A DNA stretch of 64,000 nt from Flavobacterium cerinum (GTDB taxonomy: Bacteria > Bacteroidota > Bacteroidia > Flavobacteriales > Flavobacteriaceae): assembly GCF_004028155.1 (NCBI RefSeq), contig NZ_SBII01000003.1:310001-374000 (forward strand), in the 5' to 3' direction. Numbering within the stretch: the stretch's first letter is position 1; each line of letters opens with the position of its first letter. This document shows, in pieces, positions 59,784 through 64,000 of the stretch. The notes beneath the pieces were generated by a model, which was given only the letters and a program-made list of their open reading frames with translations, made no database searches and was not told where the DNA came from. Both the position numbers and the translations under genes were made by a program.

Positions 59784-62414
59784 TTATTTAAGACTTATCA
59801 GACTTTGCTCAATCGTTGCAATTTTAGCAAGCGCATCAGCCTCCTTCTGCCTTTCCATAGCAACAACTTTCTCAGGTGCACTACCTACAAACTTCTCATT
59901 AGATAATTTTGCCTGTACAGATTTAAGGAAACCTCGGTTGTAATTCAATTCCTCAGTAAGTTTAGCAATCTCCTCTTCTACATTTACCGCACCGGTTACA
60001 GGAACGAAATATTCATTGGAACGTACCCTGAAAGTAAGTGCTCCATTAACTTTTTCAGAAATATATTCTAAATCAGAAATATTACCTAGTTTAGTTATGA
60101 TACTATCAAACTGATCTGGCAAACTATCATTATTAATAACTTTAAGCTCTATAGCATCTTTAAAAGGAATATTTTTTTCTTTTCTTATTGTACGTATACC
60201 TGATATAACTTCGGCAGCAATTTCAAAATCACTAATTAGTTTTTCATCAGCCCCTGTTACTTTAGGCCATTCAGCAATAATAAGAGCCTCTTCCGTTGAT
60301 CTTTCTGCAATAAGGTGCCAAATCTCTTCAGTAAGAAACGGCATAAATGGATGAAGCAGTTTTAAATTACTTTCCATCATTTCTATAGCCTTGTTAAAAG
60401 TAGCACTGTCTATAGGTGCCTGATAAGCCGGTTTAATCATTTCAAGGAACCATGAGCAGAAATCATCCCAAACCAGCTTGTAAATTGCCATAAGCGCATC
60501 AGATATTCTGTATTTCTCAAAATGATCTTCAATTTCTACTAATGTTTTTTGAACTTTAGCTTCATACCACTCAATAGCTTTTTTAGCATAAGCAGGCTGC
60601 TCGATATCGCTTAACTCCCACCCTTTAATAAGTCTGAAGGCATTCCATATTTTATTAGTAAATGCTTTCCCCTGGTTGCATAATTCTTCATCAAACATGA
60701 TGTCATTACCTGCAGAAGCACTTAAAAGCAATCCTACACGCACACCATCTGCTCCAAATTTCTCAATCAGGTCTAATGGATCAGGTGAATTACCCAATGA
60801 TTTAGACATCTTACGTCTTTGATTATCACGAACAAGTCCCGTTAGATAAACATTAGAGAATGGTTTTTCACCTGCAAATTCGTAACCTGCAACGATCATC
60901 CTTGCCACCCAGAAAAATAAAATATCAGGTCCGGTAACAAGATCATTGGTTGGATAATAGTATTTAAAATCTTCATTTTCAGGATTAACTACACCATTAA
61001 AAACAGACATAGGCCATAACCATGCTGAAAACCAAGTATCTAATGTGTCAGGATCCTGTCTAAGATTTTCGATAGTAAGATTTTGATTTCCTGTTTTTTC
61101 TTTTGCTAAAGCCAAAGCAGCTGCAGCATCTTGTGCAATTATAAAATCTTCTTTACCCTCACCATAATAGAAAGCAGGGATCTGTTGTCCCCACCATAAC
61201 TGGCGTGATATATTCCAGTCACGAATGTTTTCCATCCAATGACGATAGGTGTTATCAAAACGCTTAGGATATAATTTAACTTCTTCACTTTCTAATACCG
61301 CCTTAATAGCCGGTTTAGCCAATTCTTCCATTTTCAGGAACCATTGGTCAGAAAGTCTAGGTTCAATAACAGCCTTAGTCCTTTCAGATGTACCTACTTT
61401 ATTAATATGATTCTCAATTTTTTCAAGATTACCCAAACTTTCAAGTTCTTTAGCAATCTCATCACGCACTACAAAACGATCTTTCCCTGCATAATGCAAA
61501 CCAAAACTGTTTAATGTAGCATCGTCATTAAAAATATCGATGATTTCAAGATTGTGTCTTTCACCAAGCTCTTTATCGTTAATATCGTGAGCAGGAGTTA
61601 CTTTAAGGCAGCCTGTTCCAAATTCCATGTCTACATACTCATCAAAAATGATAGGAATAACACGGTTAGCAATCGGTACAATAACTTTTTTACCTTTAAG
61701 ATGGGTATAACGTTCGTCGTTAGGATTGATACAAATAGCTGTGTCACCCAATATCGTTTCCGGACGGGTTGTTGCAATTACAACAAAATCTTCAGTCCCT
61801 TCAATTTTATATTTAAGATGATAAAGCTTACCCTGACGCTCCTCATAGAAAACTTCTTCGTCAGAAAGTGTCGTTTTTGCTTCAGGATCCCAGTTTACCA
61901 TACGATAACCACGATAAATTAGGCCTTTGTTATATAGGTCTACAAATGATTTTATTACAGATGCCGACATATCAGGATCCATAGTAAATTTAGTACGTTC
62001 CCAGTCACATGACGCTCCTAATTTTTTTAATTGGTCAAGAATAACACCGCCATATTTATGAGTCCATTCCCATGCATGCTCTAAAAACTCTTCACGTGTA
62101 AGATCATTTTTATTAATACCCTCAGCTTTAAGCTTAGCTACAACCTTAGCTTCAGTAGCAATAGAAGCATGGTCTGTACCCGGTACCCAGCAAGCGTTAT
62201 ACCCCTTAAGGCGTGCACGTCTGATAAGTACATCCTGTATCGTATTATTAAGCATATGTCCCATGTGCAGTACACCGGTGACATTAGGAGGCGGTATTAC
62301 TATGGTATACGGTTGTCTATGATCGGGCTCCGAGTGAAAATAATTATTTTTCATCCAGTAGTCGTACCATTTGCCTTCTGCGGCTTTGGCATCAAATTGC
62401 GATGGAATTGTCAT
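59784..62414 (-). CDS. valS: Valyl-tRNA synthetase
   Basis: 876 residues. Class I synthetase with the HIGH counterpart HMGHM (50-54) in PPPNVTGVLHMGHMLNNTIQD, the KMSKS loop RRKMSKSLGNSPDPLDL (about 532-548), CP1 editing region (ATTRPETILGDTAICINP, about 215-232) and a C-terminal coiled coil (about 810-876, AKLTEELNYNRGFLKSVQAKL). Charges tRNA-Val. Single gene with its own promoter and a shared terminator. Confidence 0.98.
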   Translation of the reverse strand: MTIPSQFDAKAAEGKWYDYWMKNNYFHSEPDHRQPYTIVIPPPNVTGVLHMGHMLNNTIQDVLIRRARLKGYNACWVPGTDHASIATEAKVVAKLKAEGINKNDLTREEFLEHAWEWTHKYGGVILDQLKKLGASCDWERTKFTMDPDMSASVIKSFVDLYNKGLIYRGYRMVNWDPEAKTTLSDEEVFYEERQGKLYHLKYKIEGTEDFVVIATTRPETILGDTAICINPNDERYTHLKGKKVIVPIANRVIPIIFDEYVDMEFGTGCLKVTPAHDINDKELGERHNLEIIDIFNDDATLNSFGLHYAGKDRFVVRDEIAKELESLGNLEKIENHINKVGTSERTKAVIEPRLSDQWFLKMEELAKPAIKAVLESEEVKLYPKRFDNTYRHWMENIRDWNISRQLWWGQQIPAFYYGEGKEDFIIAQDAAAALALAKEKTGNQNLTIENLRQDPDTLDTWFSAWLWPMSVFNGVVNPENEDFKYYYPTNDLVTGPDILFFWVARMIVAGYEFAGEKPFSNVYLTGLVRDNQRRKMSKSLGNSPDPLDLIEKFGADGVRVGLLLSASAGNDIMFDEELCNQGKAFTNKIWNAFRLIKGWELSDIEQPAYAKKAIEWYEAKVQKTLVEIEDHFEKYRISDALMAIYKLVWDDFCSWFLEMIKPAYQAPIDSATFNKAIEMMESNLKLLHPFMPFLTEEIWHLIAERSTEEALIIAEWPKVTGADEKLISDFEIAAEVISGIRTIRKEKNIPFKDAIELKVINNDSLPDQFDSIITKLGNISDLEYISEKVNGALTFRVRSNEYFVPVTGAVNVEEEIAKLTEELNYNRGFLKSVQAKLSNEKFVGSAPEKVVAMERQKEADALAKIATIEQSLISLK

Positions 62415-62462
62415 AACTTAAAATACTATAAAAAGATTGGTATGTTTTTTGTAAAACGTATA

Positions 62463-62470
62463 CAAAAGTA
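62463..62470 (-). promoter_or_regulatory. -7 promoter box of valS
   Basis: TACTTTTG on the minus strand, exact TAnnTTTG match, 48 bases upstream of ATG 62414. Confidence 0.5.
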
Positions 62471-62560
62471 ACTATATAAGTACAATTTAAAAAAAACATG
62501 CGTCAATATTTGTACATTAATTTAAACTCAGTATTTTTACTAAAACTAAATTTATTTACT

Positions 62561-62989
62561 ATGAAAAAATTTTTAGGCCTTATAGCAATGCTTGTAATTA
62601 GTACAACTTCTTTTGCTCAAAAAGGAGCTAATCTTGAACTAAAGTCAGACACTGTTGATTATGGAACTGTAACTAAAGAAGATGATAATGGTTTAAGAGT
62701 ATTTGAATTCAAAAATACCGGAGATGCTCCTCTAATTATTAAAGAAGTAAAATCTACTTGTGGATGTACTGTACCATCATGGCCTAAGGATCCTATTGCA
62801 CCGGGAAAATCTGGAAAAATAGAAGTTAAATACAATATGGGTTTAGGCCCTATAAGAAAAACCATTACTGTTCAATCTAATGCAGTAAACTATCCTGACG
62901 GTGTAGTGCCTTTAAAATTAAAAGGTGAAGTTGTAAAAAAAGAAGAAGTAAATATTCTTGAAAAGAAGAAAGGTCTTCCTAATCAATAG
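62561..62989 (+). CDS. Exported DUF1573 protein
   Basis: 142 residues from ATG 62561, which gives a proper signal peptide (MKKFLGLIAMLVISTTSFAQ); earlier in-frame ATGs would bury it. The DUF1573 (ASH-like beta-sandwich) domain is clear: YGTVTKEDDNGLRVFEFKNTGDAPLIIKEVKSTCGCTVPSWPKDPIAPGKSGKIEVKYN, with the hallmark Cys-Gly-Cys. Common in Bacteroidota, role unknown, periplasmic. Confidence 0.93.
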   Translation: MKKFLGLIAMLVISTTSFAQKGANLELKSDTVDYGTVTKEDDNGLRVFEFKNTGDAPLIIKEVKSTCGCTVPSWPKDPIAPGKSGKIEVKYNMGLGPIRKTITVQSNAVNYPDGVVPLKLKGEVVKKEEVNILEKKKGLPNQ

Positions 62990-63005
62990 GATGAAGATAA
63001 AATAA

Positions 63006-63032
63006 AAAAGCCCTGCATTGCAGGGCTTTTCT
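63006..63032 (+). terminator. Intrinsic terminator
   Basis: AAAAGCCCTG (63006-63015) pairs with CAGGGCTTTT (63021-63030) around CATTG. Confidence 0.88.
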
Positions 63033-63150
63033 ATTTTTATAACGTTTCCATCTTGAATTGTTAGAGGCCTAAAAATTTGATTCTTATAAAATTATTAAAT
63101 ATGTAAAAAAAGTCGCAAATTTGCCATAATCATTATAAAATTAAACGACA

Positions 63151-64000
63151 ATGCCTCAAGTATCTAACAAAGGCAGGCAAATGCCTGAGTCTCCTATCAG
63201 GAAACTGGTTCCTTATGCCGAAATAGCAAAAAAGAAAGGCCATAAAGTATATCATTTAAATATTGGTCAACCTGATATTAAAACACCTAAAGTTGCTTTA
63301 GAAGCTATAAAAAATAATACAATTAAAATACTGGAATACAGCCACTCTGCTGGTTTTGAAAGCTACAGGACTAAACTAGCTGTTTCTTACAAGAATCATG
63401 GCGTTAATGTAAACCCAGAAGACATTATCATTACAACAGGTGGGTCTGAAGCATTACTATTTGCTTTAGGAAGTACAATGGACGCAGGTGATGAGATAAT
63501 CATTCCAGAGCCCTTTTATGCAAACTACAATGGATTTTCTGTTGCTTCAGGAGTAACTGTTGTACCGGTGATCTCTACTATAGACGAAGGGTTTGCTCTT
63601 CCTCCTATTACCGATTTTGAAAAACTAATCACATCAAAAACAAAAGCGATACTTATCTGTAATCCGGGTAATCCAACAGGATACCTTTATACTCAGGAAG
63701 AAATCCAGCAATTAGCCGATTTGGTTAAGAAACATGATCTTTTCCTTATCGCAGATGAAGTATATCGTGAGTTCACTTACGATGGCGACAAACATTACTC
63801 TGTAATGAATGTACCGGGTATAGAACAAAATGCAATCATGATCGATTCGGTTTCTAAACGTTACAGTATGTGTGGCGCAAGAATCGGTTGTATTGTTTCA
63901 AAAAATAAAGAAGTAATGGCTACAGCTATGAAGTTTGCTCAGGCACGTCTTAGTCCGCCAACTTTTGCTCAGATAGCCAGTGAAGCTGCACTTGATACAC
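63151..64000 (+). CDS. PLP-dependent class I/II aminotransferase (5' part)
   Basis: ATG 63151 opens a frame that runs off the right edge (283 codons visible). The N-terminus MPQVSNKGRQMPESPIRKLVP and then HLNIGQPDIKTP, LEYSHSAGFESYR, TTGGSEALLFALGSTMDAGDEIIIPEPFYANY, LICNPGNPTGYLYTQEE and DEVYREFTYDG follow fold-type I aminotransferases. SVSKRYSMCGARIG holds the PLP lysine. The aspartate aminotransferase-like subgroup is likely; specificity is undetermined. The C-terminal third is outside the window. Confidence 0.92.
   Translation, partial: MPQVSNKGRQMPESPIRKLVPYAEIAKKKGHKVYHLNIGQPDIKTPKVALEAIKNNTIKILEYSHSAGFESYRTKLAVSYKNHGVNVNPEDIIITTGGSEALLFALGSTMDAGDEIIIPEPFYANYNGFSVASGVTVVPVISTIDEGFALPPITDFEKLITSKTKAILICNPGNPTGYLYTQEEIQQLADLVKKHDLFLIADEVYREFTYDGDKHYSVMNVPGIEQNAIMIDSVSKRYSMCGARIGCIVSKNKEVMATAMKFAQARLSPPTFAQIASEAALDT

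Overview
The window reads as chromosomal DNA of a Bacteroidota member of the Flavobacterium type. It is AT-rich, has many exact matches to the flavobacterial -7 promoter element TAnnTTTG just upstream of genes, lacks Shine-Dalgarno sequences (A-rich tracts precede starts instead), and carries TonB-dependent receptors with DUF4249 lipoproteins, a T9SS C-terminal sorting domain, TlpA/DUF4369-type redoxins and typical flavobacterial core gene neighbourhoods. I see no CRISPR array, rRNA, tRNA, integrase or transposase.

Layout. 1-7.5 kb: end of a GreA/GreB-domain gene, a cyclophilin-FKBP fusion, a methyltransferase, trmD, rplS with a leader, and monomeric icd with a structured leader. 7.5-12.4 kb: a TonB-dependent receptor with two paralogous DUF4249 lipoproteins, preceded by a duplicated leader and a 42-codon ORF. 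12.5-22.5 kb: thiN, uvrB, a very AT-rich unknown gene behind uvrB, then small stress and envelope genes (GyrI-like, YegP-like, MscS channel, TerB, esterase, rhodanese, thioredoxins). 22.5-27.7 kb: TlpA lipoprotein; MarR-oxidoreductase-YceI unit with palindromic operators; divergent cysE-cysK and pabA. 27.7-32.8 kb: TetR-controlled TolC-EmrA-EmrB efflux operon. 32.8-39.8 kb: REP-like repeats, VOC lipoprotein, yaaA, an ABC ATPase with a permease fused to a thioredoxin domain, and Crp-like regulator, pirin and YceI genes. 40-45 kb: rluD-PASTA and ddl-coaD-M14 peptidase. 45-52 kb: T9SS cargo, a filament-like protein, a membrane HExxH protein, Nudix/pyrE and small proteins. 52-64 kb: birA, rsfS-ftsH, LUD-cdsA-psd-ACBP-SOD, a YD-repeat-like lipoprotein, valS, a DUF1573 protein and the start of an aminotransferase gene.

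Most striking observation: the leader of cysE-cysK (minus strand, about 26820-27031) has every part of a classical ribosome-mediated transcription attenuator. In order these are a promoter box, a 16-codon ORF with three Cys codons in four (Ala-Cys-Leu-Cys-Cys), mutually exclusive pairings (1:2, 2:3, 3:4) and an intrinsic terminator just before the cysE start. An IscR/CymR-like palindrome overlaps the expected -33 region. Together they suggest dual transcriptional and cysteine-tRNA control of cysteine synthesis. Other points of note are a three-hairpin icd leader, an ABC-2 permease-TlpA fusion, a triple MarR operator, the duplicated leader ahead of the TonB receptor, and an apparently leaderless pyrE only 7 bp from a divergent Nudix gene.
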